From: Progne subis subis
Taxonomy: Eukaryota; Chordata; Aves; Passeriformes; Hirundinidae
Direction: 5' to 3'
Length of the DNA stretch: 64,000 nt
NCBI GenBank assembly: GCA_022316685.1
Contig: JAKJHU010001573.1
Span: forward strand, 1-64,000
Part shown: positions 22,455 through 35,400 of the stretch, piece by piece
Numbering within the stretch: position 1 is the first letter of the stretch
How the letters are laid out: every line of letters starts with the position of its first letter
The notes under the pieces: generated by a model
The model's database searches: none
Told to the model about the DNA's origin: nothing
Seen by the model: the letters and a program-made list of their open reading frames with translations, nothing else
Translations under genes and position numbers: made by a program

Positions 22455-25400
22455 TCAGAGCACCTGCTCCGTGCTGGAGGAGGAAATGTCCAGCAGCCTC
22501 CAGGCCATGTAGGGGTTGAGCTCGTCCTGGTCGCGGCACAGGGCCCACACGTAGAGCATCCGCAGAACCTTGTCCTGCCGGGAGAATCCCGCCGTCAGGG
22601 ACACGCTGACACTGCTGGCTCTGAGGGGATTTCAGCCTCAGGAGCAGTGCTGACTGTTCCCCAAGGGAAAAGCTCTGGAGGAAACCTCTTCTCGAAGCAA
22701 TCTTGGCAAAACAACCAAGTCACCCTGGTTTTTCTGAGTTTTTTAAAGCCTTTTGATTGTTCATAAGATGGAGTCAGACTTTTTAGCTACTGTACAATAT
22801 TAGGAGCAGTTTTTGCCTTTTCTCACAGATGTAACATAAACAAATCCTTTGTTTTTCATTCTCTGTCCTTTGTTTGCACATTTCTAACCTGAAAACAATT
22901 GTAACTGACAGTTGGTCTGGCCACTTGGCTGAGGGGTGAAAACTCCAGAAGCCAATCCACAGCCAGACCCACAAATGGATAAAAAGTAAGAAATAAATGG
23001 GCAGAGGGGCTCTCGGCCTTGTTCCTCCTCTCTCGGAGGAACAACTCTGCCCTGCGAAATTTCTCGTCTCCGTGTGTCTGCTTTGCGTATCCTGATCACA
23101 CAACCAGCCTATCCCAAAACAATCCTTCTCCAGGCGGAGTTTTGCTGTTTCTCCGGTTTCACTAACGGGATTAGAGAGGTGTCTCCTATTCAATCGTGTT
23201 GGGAACACCTCATAAAAGGCGCTGAGAATTGGACGATAAAACCTGGTTTTGGTACTCTGCCTCCTGAAATATTTGGAGTTTTTGGTCTTTCAGCTGTCCT
23301 GGCGGTGCTGCCACGAGGGCGCCTCCAGCTCCTCCCAAGCCTGCAGCTTTGGGGCTCCCCTCTCCCCAATCTCCCCGTGTTCTGTATCCCAGGAGCGGCT
23401 CCAGCCCAGCCCAGGCACTCGATTAAAGCTGAGCTTCGGGTTCCGCCGGAGAATTTTAATTCCCCTCCCGGATTTATCGCGGCTCCGGAGGAATCCGACA
23501 GCAACCAGGCTTTGATGTCCTGCTCAGCAATGACCCCATCGATATTCATCTCCCAGGGATAAGGAATTGAAGGCAGGGAAGCACTGGAATCACTGCATCA
23601 GCCCAGATGGGTCCCATCATTCAAAGGAATCCCAATCCCGTTTTTCCAGCCTGGAGCAAAGGCCGGGGTTGCACAAGCCAACATCTGTTAAATGCCTGTG
23701 TTAACTCCAAGGAAAACGTGCTGGGAAGTGGCAGCTCCAGCACCGTGTCCCCAGGAGCTGACATCGAGCCACTGAAGCCCAGGAGAGGCTGGAGAGAGAC
23801 ACCTGGGAATATTCCCTGGGAATATTGGGACTCCAGGAAGCTCCTCCAGCTGCTGCCACAAACCCTGGGAATGGGAATTCCATGGGCCAGGCTGGAATCA
23901 CCGGGAGGGAACAGCCCCAGGGACATTGCAGGAGGTGCCAGGGATTTGCTGCACAGATCATTCCCTGCTCCCAGGGAACCACACACAGCTCCAACCGGCT
24001 GTGGGCGTTCCCTGGGGGATCATCATGGAATTAAGGCATTATTTGTGGAAGAGTGGGGAGCTAAAAACGTGGATTTGGGGATTTTTTTCATCCACTGACT
24101 CAGCTCTGCTCCCATCCTGTTTTGCCAGAGGGTTCTGCTCTGCCAGTGCCCTTTGGGAAGGGAAAAGGGGAGGAAAACACAGCAGGGCGAGGTGGGATGG
24201 GATGGAGCTGCAGTGGGAGATCCCAAAGGTGTCCCTGACCCTAAAGGTGTCCCTGACCTCAAACCTGCCCCAGGCCCCACAGGTGTCCCAGACCCCAAAT
24301 GTGTCCCAGGCTCCAAACATGTCCCTGATCCCAAACCTGTCCCAGATCCCCAAAGTGTCCCAGACCCCAAACCTATCCCAGGCCCCATGTGTGTCCCTGA
24401 CCCCAAAGGTGTCCCAGACCCCAAACCTGCCCCAGGCCCCAAACGTGTCCCAGACCCCAAACCTGCCCCAGGCCCCACAGGTGTCCCCACTCACCGGGTC
24501 CCCTTCCACCACCTCCCCTTTGTGGTTCTTGATCACCATCACCACCTGGGCCTGGAAGGTGATGATCAGCACCGGGCCCTGCTCCATCATCTTCCCCATG
24601 GCCAGCTGCAGGGACAGAGAATCCCATGGAGAACGTTCCAGAGCTTCCCACCTCCCCCCTGGACACCCCCAGCTCCCCCAGAGCCCCCCTGGCTGCTCAA
24701 GCACATCAATTCCGTGGTTCAGGTATTATAGAAAAGCTGTTCCCCCTGCAAAAAAAAACAAACAAAAAAACCCCCAAAAAACTTCCAAGTAAAAACTTCT
24801 TGGGAATCTGCACTTCAAAGCTTTCACCAAACTTTTTTTTTTTTTTTTTTTTTCCATTATTTCCCCAAGTCCATAAATCTGGGAAATGGGAACGAGCTCT
24901 GCTGGTTATTTCCAATTAGAAAGCAAAATCAAAGACACCTTGGTCTCAAAAAAAAAAAACCCCAAAAACTGGAATTTTCTGAAGGAAATGCTTGGAATCA
25001 GAACATCCTGAGCTGGAAGGGACCCACGAGGATCAAATGGAGCCTTTTTCTCCTGCTTTGAAATCGGTTTTTGCCAGGAAGTTGTTTCTGAACCAGACAA
25101 AAACTGTTCCAGAAAGACTTCAAGGTGGGAACCTTTCCTTTGCCAGGATTTTTTTTTTCCTCCTCTATTCCCAGACCGTTCCATTAAATATTTAAAGACT
25201 TTATTCACTGGAATGCAAGAGGAGTGGAAATTCAGCTTTTCTTTTTTTTTTTTTTTTTTTTTTCTTTTAAAAAACCCAGAATTCTCTTTCTGCCCATTGT
25301 GGGAAATCTCTTGCATCCCTTTTCTTGTGGGGATGCGGGATGCCATGGAATGCTCTGGAATTCCTGCCCGTGCTGCCCCAAAAAAGGAAATCACAGGGAC

Positions 25401-26449
25401 TGAGGACAGCAGGATTTTCCTCTTTTGAAACGTCCCCAAACAAATTCTGTTTTATCCCTAACAAAGGAAGCAGTACCAGCACAGGCACGAGGCTGGGCCG
25501 TGTCACAAGGGAATAAATTCATTTATAGGGAGATTTTCCTGTTCCCTGAGGGAATCAGCTCCCTGTAACTGCCCCATCCCAGCCCACACCTGCAGAATTC
25601 CTGCCACTCCCTCAACGGGGCAGGAGCAGCTCCAGCTCCTGCTCAAAGGCACCTGGAGAGCACCTGGAATGTGCCCAGAATCCCTGGATGGGGTGGGAAG
25701 GACCTTAAAGCCCTCCCAGCAGTGGGATTTCCCTTCCAGCAGTGGGATTTCCCTTCCAGCAGTGGGATTTCCCCTCCAGCAGTGGGATTTTCCCTTCCAG
25801 CAGTGGGATTTTCCCTTCCAGCAGTGGGATTTTCCCTTCCACCAATGGGATTCTCTCTCCCAGCAATGTGATTCTCCTTCCCAGCAATGGGATTCTCCTT
25901 CCCAGCAATGGGATTTCCCTTCCAGCAATGAAATTTCCCTTCCAGCAATGGGATTCTCTCTTCCAGCAATGAAATTTCCCTCCCAGCAATGGGATTCTCT
26001 CTCCCAGCAATGAAATTTCCCTCCCAGCAATGGGATTCTCCCTCCCAGCAATGAAATTTCCCTTCCAGCAGTGGGATTTTCCCTTCCATCAATGGGATTC
26101 TCCCTCCCAGCAGTGGGATTTTCCCTCTGGGAGCAGAAAATGCCAAACCCCAGAGTTCAAACCCAGCAGTCAGAGCAAAGGAGGTTGGACCTGACGACCC
26201 TGGAGGATTTTTCCAACCTTCACGATCCTAAAAATCCCCTCCTGAGCCCGTGAGTTTAATTCCTCCCCCAAAAGGAAAAGCAGGGCAGGGAACTCACGTC
26301 GATGTTGTCGATGTCCAGGATCCTGGAATGGAACTGGAGCCCCAAGGCCTTGGCCTGTTGGATGGGATGGGCCAGCTGGCTGTAGGTCTGAGGGATGAGC
26401 AAACTCGGGTTGGGAATTGTTTGGGATTGTTTTGTCACCATCAAAATTT

Positions 26450-26498
<49 letters not shown>

Positions 26499-29400
26499 AA
26501 AAAATTAAAAAAAGGAATTTTTGCTTGGAGAGAGCCACCAAAAAAACCAACAAAAAACCAAAAAAAACACAACACCACCAAAAAAACCCCACAAGAAAAA
26601 AAAGTCAACTTTTTTTTTTTTTTTTTTTTTGGAAACGTGCTGAAGGAAGGGATCAAAGGACTGCAGCAAATGTTTTGGGATTCACCAAATTCCCATTAAA
26701 AATCCCACTTTGCCTGGGCAGAACGGGAAGACCTGAGAGCACCTGAGAGCTGAGGGACTCACAACTGGACAGGATTGGACAGCAGGAACAGGGAAAAGCT
26801 GGGAAAAGCTGGGAAAAGCTGGGAAAAACAAAGAAAAGCAGGGAAAAACAGGGAGAAGAAAGGAAAAGCTGGGAAAAGCTGGGAAAAGCAGGGAAAAGCT
26901 GGGAAAAGAAAGGAAAAGCTGGGAAAACCAGAGAGTTCAGATCAGAATCACCATCTCAGCACCCCTGGGATCCACCAAGAGGCTTTATCCCCCGGATCCT
27001 CAGGGACAGGATTCCCATTTCCTCCCCTGGTTCATCTGACTGATTATTCCTGACTCAGGAGCTTCATTTCCAATTCCAGCTGCCTTGGGAATGTTGGATT
27101 TTGTTCTCCCCAAACCGCAGGGGAGCTGCTGCTTTCCTCCAGAGAGATCCAAAGGTGTCATTCCCAAGGCTGCTTTGCTTTCAGACTGGATTATCATCAC
27201 CCAAAAAAAAAACCAAAAACGCTCATCAGGGTTTGTTAAATTGAAAATAAAATAAAAACGGCTCTCCCGGCCCTCTGGTGGTGGAATTCAGCTGGAGAAA
27301 TTCCACTCTCGAGCAGAAGAGCGGAATTATTTTGGATTTTGGAGGAATGCAGGCCCAAATAAAAACAACCAAGTGTCAGGAAAGACTCTGCTTTCAGGAA
27401 TTCTCTGGACTCCAAGCCCTCCAAATAATCCCATTTTCCAAGGGAGGTTTTACTCACAGCCTCGTAGCACCAGTCCTTGAGGATGTCGAGCTCTCCAGAG
27501 ATCAGAGCCTGAGGAGGAAATCATTTTAAAGAACATTTTAAAGCTCCTCCTATATCCAAGTGGGACCCATCAGCCCTTCCTGCAGCAAAAAAAAACACCT
27601 TAAATCCAACATTTTGTGGGACTCTGGGGGGAAAACTGGAGCTGCAAAGGGGAACAGCCAAAAGGATTTCTATAAAAACACAGGAGCCGAGGCCAAGGGA
27701 TGTAAAGCTTTGGATAATTAAACTCTCTTAAAGCTTCCAGCTGAAGCTTCCCATTAAATCGTCCTGTTCAGGCTGCCAGAGAGGCAGCAGAGCCCCCAGC
27801 GCTCGGAAATCCTGGCATCAAACAGCAGCAGAGGTGCAATTTTCCACACCGAGAAATTCAGGGCGCAGAAGGAAGAGAAGAATCCCACGTGTGGCTCCTC
27901 CGGGTGTCTCAGAACAATTCCTGCTCTGTTTCAAATCCCAAATTCCCTTTCCCGTGCAGTGACAGGGACCTGCATCCCTTTACAGCCAGTCTCCCACAGC
28001 TCCGAATCCCCAAAAACCCCAAATCCCAGACCCCTGCACGACCACAGAACTCTGTCACAACCTGCTGCTCTTCCCAAATCCCAGAGCAGAACCGGGAGCA
28101 CTTCCCAAATTCCTTCCTTTATCCCTCTGCTGTCGCCGTTTGCTGTTTTCCACGCCAGAGCAATCATTTATTATCCCACGCTTTCAACCCAAATGTGGGA
28201 TCCAATTCCTTTCCCAAGCTTTCTGTGCAGAGCTGGAGAAGTAAATCCTGTCCCAGCTTTGGATTTTAGCGATGGGAAAATAAAAATAAAACATCTTCTA
28301 AGGGATAATAAAGGGAAAAGGAAGGAAAGCCATGGGTGCTGTCCCAGCTTTGGATTTTAGCAATGGAAAAATAAAACATCTTCCATGGAATAAAGGGAAA
28401 AACAAAGGGAAGCCATGGGTGCTGTCTGAGCATCCCAGAAGCAAATCCCAGCTTTGGATTTTAGCGATGGAAAGATAAAAATAAAACATTTTCCAAGGGA
28501 TAATAAAGGGAAAAGGAAGGGAAGCCACGGACACTGTCCCAGCATCCCAGAAGCAAATCCCAGCTTTGGATTTTAGCGATGGAAAAATGAAAATAAAACA
28601 CCTTCCAAGGGATAATAAAGGGAAAACAAAGGGAAGCCACGGGTGCAGGGTCACCTCCAGCACGTTGGGGATGATGTCCCGCTCACACTGCTTCAGGAAG
28701 CGATCCTTGTCGAAGGAGGGATCCACCTTGAGGATCTCCGTCAGCACCTCGGACATTTCCGTCTTGGAGAACAATCCCCCTGCAAACACAGCTCGGTGGG
28801 GCACCGGCACGCCGGGGCGCATCCCAAGGGTCGTCCTCCCGCCCCCTGACCCCGACAGCGATCCCAGGGAAGGCGGCAGAGCCCTGGAATGCTGCAGAGC
28901 CCTGGGACACCGCAGAGCCCTGGGACACGGCAGAGCCCTGGAATGCTGCAGAGCCCTGGGACACCGCAGAGCCCTGGAATGCTGCAGAGCCCTGGGACAC
29001 TGCAGAGCCCTGGGACACGGCAGAGCCCTGGGACATTGCAGAGCCCTGGGACACTGCAGAGCCCTGGGACACGGCAGAGCCCTGGGACATTGCAGAGCCC
29101 TGGAATGCTGCAGAGCCCTGGGACACTGCAGAGCCCTGGGACACGGCAGAGCCCTGGGACACCGCAGAGCCCTGGGACACCGCAGAGCCCTGGGACACCG
29201 CAGAGCCCTGGGACACCGCAGAGCCCTGGGACACGGCAGAGCCCTGGGACACCGCAGAGCCCTGGGATACCGCAGAGCCCTGGGACACCGCAGAGCCCTG
29301 GGACACTGCAGAGCCCTGGGACACCGCAGAGCCCTGGGACATTGCAGAGCCCTGGGACACTGCAGAGCCCTGGGACACCGCAGAGCCCTGGGACACCGCA

Positions 29401-32400
29401 GAGCCCTGGGACACCGCAGAGCCCTGGGACACCGCAGAGCCCTGGGACACGGCAGAGCCCTGGGACATTGCAGAGCCCTGGGACACTGCAGAGCCCTGGG
29501 ACACCGCAGAGCCCTGGGACACCGCAGAGCCCTGGGACACCACAGAGCCCTGGAATGCTGCAGAGCCCTGGGACACTGCAGAGCCCTGGGACACGGCAGA
29601 GCCCTGGGACACCACAGAGCCCTGGGACACGGCAGAGCCCTGGGACACTGCAGAGCCCTGGGACACCGCAGAGCCCTGGGACACCGCAGAGCCCTGGGAC
29701 ACGGCAGAGCCCTGGGACACGGCAGAGCCCTGGAACATTGCAGAGCCCTGGGACATTGCAGAGCCCTGGGACATTGCAGAGCCCTGGAACGCTGCAGAGC
29801 CCTGGGACACTGCAGAGCCCTGGGACACCACAGAGCCCTGGGACACGGCAGAACCCTGGGACATTGCAGAGCCCTGGGACATTGCAGAGCCCTGGAACGC
29901 TGCAGAGCCCTGGGACATGGCAGAGCCCTGGAACACTGCAGAGCCCTGGGACATGGCAGAGCCCTGGGACACCGCAGAGCCCTGGGACACGGCAGAGCCC
30001 CGGGACACCGCAGAGCCCTGGGGACACCGCAGAGCCCTGGGACACCGCAGAGCCCTGGGACACTGCAGAGCCCTGGGACACCGCAGAGCCCTGGGACACC
30101 GCAGAGCCCTGGGACACCGCAGAGCCCTGGGACACCGCAGAGCCCTGGGACACCGCAGAGCCCTGGGACATTGCAGAGCCCTGGGACATTGCAGAGCCCT
30201 GGGACACCGCAGAGCCCTGGGACATTGCAGAGCCCTGGGACACCGCAGAGCCCTGGGACATGGCAGAGCCCTGGGACATTGCAGAGCCCTGGGACACCGC
30301 AGAGCCCTGGGACACCGCAGAGCCCTGGGACACGGCAGAGCCCTGGGACGTTGCAGAGCCCTGGGACACCGCAGAGCCCTGGGACGTTGCAGAGCCCTGG
30401 GACACCGCAGAGCCCTGGGACACCGCAGAGCCCTGGGACACGGCAGAGCCCTGGGACGTTGCAGAGCCCTGGGACACCGCAGAGCCCTGGGACATTGCAG
30501 AGCCCTGGGACACCGCAGAGCCCTGGGACACCGCAGAGCCCTGGGACACCGCCGCAGAGGCTCTGGCAGGAGCGTCTCCCGGGGTGTCCCCACACCTGTT
30601 GGAGTCCAGGGCATTCCTTTGGCTGCCCTGGAGGGTCAGAGACCTGGACAAGGGGGTCTGGGACCCTGGCCCAGAGCCCAGAGGGACATTGGCTTTGATC
30701 CCAGTCCATGGGAAAGGCTTTCTGCACTGCGGGAAGGATTGCAAGCCACAGGAGCGTGAAAGAGAGGAGTTCAGCTTATCACAGGGTGAGAAAAGAGTAG
30801 GTTTGGGTTTTTAGTATGGAAGTGGACGGGAGCAAGATGGAGGATTTTGGGGCATTGTCTCCCGCTTCTTCTTTCTTCTTCCCTCACCCCATTCTCTGCA
30901 GTGACGGTGGCACAAAGGAGTTTAAAGAGATTGGGTCAAAGTAGAGATGACCTTTTTAGTGTAAGTGATAGGTATTGGCAAATAATGATAAATAAAGAAC
31001 ACATAACAATTAGTATAAAAGATAGCCACAGCCCAGTGCAAGGAGGAGTCGAGGAGTCGCCAGATCCCCAAGCAGCTGCACAGACCTTTGTTGGGCACTG
31101 AGAAATTTGTAAGATAAGAAACAATAAACAAAGCACGCAACCTTGAAAAATCAGAACCTGAAGACTCCGTCTCTTTTTTGCGTTTGGCTCAGGGCTTTGC
31201 AGAAGACAAAAAGCCTCTAAAACCACCTGAATCTCGGAGAAAAAAACCCGGGACGCACCTATGAGGTCGGTGACGCGGTCGGTGACGGCGCGCGACGCTC
31301 GGATGAAGGCGTTGTCGCTCTCGTCGTACTTCATCTTCATCTCAAAGAACCCTGCAGGGAGGGGAAAAAGAGAGCTCAGAGTCCTCCCAGGTGACCCCCA
31401 GCCAGGGAAGCACCTGCAGGATCCAACCTCTCCTCAATCCCTTTGCTCGGTGCCGGGCACCGGCTGCCGGTTGGTTTTGTCCCCCATTTTGTTCCTCATT
31501 TTATTCCCCGTTTTTCTGCAGTGTTCTGATCTCTTCCTCTGCTCACATTCAGATTTAACGCCTCTGCAAAGGGATTTATCCCATGGAAGGAGGGAATTCA
31601 GGATTAGGCTCGTTTTGGGCGCTGGGGGTGTCTCCGTGCCTGGAGGTGGCACTGGGTGCCCTGGGGGTGACAGGGACAGGCTGCACTCGATGGTCCTGGA
31701 GAGCTTGTCCAACCTAAATCCAGGGGTTCTGGGGCTGTGTTCAAAGCATTTTCACTAGAAACAGCCTCAGACGATACCAAAGGTCAGCTTCACACTACAG
31801 AGAGATTTAAACACTACCAGAGTTTTTAAAGTCTTCCACCAATTTGGAAGTTGTGTGAAACCCCCTTGAGTTTTCAGGATTCTCCTCGTTTCAAGCTCCA
31901 GCTCCCTTTGAAGCAGAGCTGCCTTCCCTCTCCCTGGTGCCGGAACAAAGCTGAGGAGGGAAGAACAGGAACTCCACGAGTTCACAGCTCCCTTTGAAGC
32001 AGGGTTTGGTGCCCTGGAGCAGGGGCTGCTCCCAGCACGGCCCGGCTGCAGCACAGATGGAGCAGCCTGGAGAAGCTGCAAGAGCTGTCAGCTCTGCCTC
32101 CCACCCTTCACAGCACGGGCTCCAAGCCCACGGGGAAAGGTGAGGATTGGTGATTTGCATCCTTGTCGGGGGCTGGAAGCGCAGATGGGAGCAGATCTGG
32201 GGAAGGGAATGTGCTGCTCGTCCCAGCACTCACTGTTGAAAACCACGTTGTTGTCCTTGAAATCTTTCCACTGCTGGTACCACTTGGAGTCTTTATGCAG
32301 CACCATGCCCATGGCCTCCCTAGAGAGGGCAGGAAACGGGGATAAAACACGGATATTTGGGAAAAAAATTAACTGCTAACAAATACAGACGGCACCCCGA

Positions 32401-35400
32401 GGAATATCCCCGCGGCACTCGGCATCGCTGAGGCAGCACGGGAACTGTGAGCTCAACTGCGAGATAAATTATGGCCCTCATAAATTATAAAATGAATTGC
32501 AGGCCCATAAATTATAGCCCCGTGAATGATCCACCGGCTAAACGGAACGCCAGACAAATAAAACCCCAGATAAATAAAACATTAGATAAGCAAAACTCCA
32601 GATAAATAAAGCGCCAGACAAATAAAACCCGGCTCAGAGGAGCAAAGCAGCCCAGAAAAAAAAAATGGAGCTGAGCCTTAGTCCTGCCCGGCCTCAGCCA
32701 GGAGCAACAACTTGAAACCGAACACAAAACAAGGCTCAGCTCAGAATTCCACCACGGAACATTCAACCTGAACTTTAGGATTTGAAGTTTCCAGTTTTAG
32801 CACAGGAAGATTCGGGATCACCCACTCCCGCTGGGAACGCGCTCCCAGCCCACAGCTGCTGGATTTGAATCCCTGACGTGTTTTGAACTTTTCCATCAAA
32901 TTACACAAGGAAATTTCCCCTCCCTCGGAGGATCCCCCACGTACTCATTGGCTTCGAACACTCGCTGCTCTTTAATCCTCTCTCCGGAATATTCCGTCCG
33001 CTTCCGGAGCCGCTCCGGGCGCCTGTAGGGACCGGTTTGTCCCAGAACGCTCTCATCTATCTCCTTCTTAACAGTTTCTACTCCCTGCAAGGAAAACAAC
33101 CCCGTGAGCATGGATTTATTGCTCTGCCAGAAGCTGGAAATCAAATCCCTCCTGGGATGGTTTGGGAGAGCAAAGGGATGGGGCGGCCACAGCTCCACAA
33201 ACGGAACAAATTTCCTGCATTTCCCGCAAAAAGATGGATTGGAGGAAGCTGCAAAGCCACTGGAGAGAGGCATTTCCAGCCCAGCCTCCCCCATGGAGCC
33301 ATTCCCGAGGCTCTGGATGCTCTGGAGCTCAGGGGTCAGTACCTGGGAGATGGCTTTGAAGGCTGCAGTCCTGCCCAGCTTCTCCCCTCCCCTGGTCACC
33401 GACTCCGCCGACTGTTTGGCCGTTTTGGCCGCTTCCTCCACGCCCTCCTTGATCTTCCTGCCCAGGTCACTCCTGCTGACCTCGTCCAAACTCTGCAAGG
33501 GAAACAGGGAAAGGTTATTCCAGCTCCAGGCCTCGGTCCCAGACCCTCTCCAGCTCTCCTGGAGCCCCCTCAGGCCCTGGAAGGGCTCTGAGCTCTCCCT
33601 GGAGCTTCTCCTCTCCAGGGGAACATTCCCAGCTCTCCCAGAGGGGCTCCAGCCCTGGGAGCAGCTCCATGGGCTCCTCTGGGCTCTCTCCAGCAGCTCC
33701 ACGTCCTTATTTTGGGCTCCCAGGGCTGCAGGTGGGGTCTCTCTCTTTTCTCCACCACCCAGATCCCAGAGGAATCACTGCCTGGGTCTCAATCCATGAT
33801 TTTGTTATTGCCTCTGGTTTTAAAAGCTCCAGGGTCTGAACCACCCCTGGAACAGCAGCACCTGCCACCAACAAGGACAATTCCAGCCCCACAAAAGCCC
33901 AACATCAGCAGAGCTGCCCTGAGGAAAAGTCCTTTTACCTCCTTAACCGTCCCCGTTATTTCTCCAAGTTTCTTTTTAATCACTTCTGAGGTCTTCACCG
34001 TTTCGGATTCGATGGTTTTCTGGGGGAAGAGAACAAATTAATCAAGAGACCGAAACTGCTCACACCCAGCATGGATTTAGGCTGGAATTGAGGGCAGGAA
34101 AAGCGACATTTCAGGAGCTCATGGCCTGAGTCAGCAGCAGCTCAGCTTTGCAAATGATGACGTTCAGAGCCGTCTGAACAATGCAAAAGAAACACTCCAT
34201 GCTCAATTTAATGCCTCATTATTTGAGCTGCTCAGAAAAGCAGCCAAGCATCTGCTGGAAAGGCTTTCCACTAAAAAAAAAAAATAAAATAAAGGAAAAA
34301 AAACCAAACCCAAAACATTCCAACAAATAAACATTCCAAGGCATCCATTCAGCACCCAGCGCTTCCAGCCGAGCAGAACTTCTCCTCAACATTCAGTTTT
34401 GGGCTGGAATTTTCACTCAGAGCAGCTGCGGGCTGGAATTTTCACCCAGAGCAGTGAAAGCTCAGGGGCAGAGCAGGGAAAACTCCAACACTCACGTATT
34501 TCCTCCTAGCTTCCCGCAGCGCGTCCGACTCCTCCAGCTTCCTCGCCTCGTCTCGGAACTTCTTGATGCTTTCCTTCATCTCTTTGTTTTTGGCGAATTC
34601 CTGCTTGATGTTCTCCACGAATCCTGAGATGAAGCCTTTCCTTCCTCCCGAGGAGTAGCATCTGGACTGGAGAAAAGCGTTCCAGGTTGGAGAATCCCGA
34701 GGGATTCGGGCAAACGGGACCCAGGCGTGGAAGGCGGGAGGTGGATGGACTCGAGGCGGGCACTGGATCCCTTTTAGAACTTTCAGATCGCTTTTAGAAC
34801 GTGTGGAAAACGTGGAGCTGCTGGGAAAAGCAGCAGCTGCTCCCTCAAAGAGCCGTGTGCCCAATGGATTTCATGGGATCCCATGAATGAAACCCAGCCC
34901 AACGGGATGGGTTGGGCTGAAAGGATCTAAAATCCCATCCGGCTCCATGGGCAGGGACATCTCCCACCAGCCCAAGGTGCTCTGAGCCCAACCTCAGCCA
35001 CCCCAAAAATTCCCTGAGTTCCATTCAAAGAGCGGAAATTTCCAGCCTGGAACCGGCGCTTCCCAGAGCCACATCCACACCCCGCTGGGAAAACACTGGG
35101 AAAACACTCAGGGGTGGAAATGGAATAAATTCAGGTGGGACCAACCTGGGGGGTGGCCAGGGCAGGGCTGCTGATCCTGTGCAGGGCACTCCTGGGGAAG
35201 GCAGGGATGGGATAACACCTGGAGAGGAGCCACGGGCCACCGAGGAGACATTTCTGCAAGGAAAAGAGCACAGGAGGAGCTCAGGGAGGCACCCGAGAGC
35301 TCCCAGCACCCGGATTTGGGACAGCAACGATGCACAGATCCATCCTGGAGCTGAAACGTGAGAAGCACACGGGTTTTTCCGGGGGAAACTCTGCCGGGCA

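Noticed and set aside
27266..27284. CTCF-like CCACCAGAGGGCC on the minus strand
   Set aside because: Only a partial core match in an intron, weaker than the site at 57,026; not enough to call.
28298..30727. 809-residue minus-strand and 710-residue plus-strand ORFs
   Set aside because: Both lie in the 18-bp array inside a TIMM44 intron. An 18-bp unit without stops opens many frames at once; no domain or splice evidence supports coding.
34150..34190. Box C/D snoRNA-like ATGATGA...CTGA with a TTTGCA/TGCAAA stem
   Set aside because: Only about 37 nt between stem arms, too short for a snoRNA, and on the strand opposite to the host gene.
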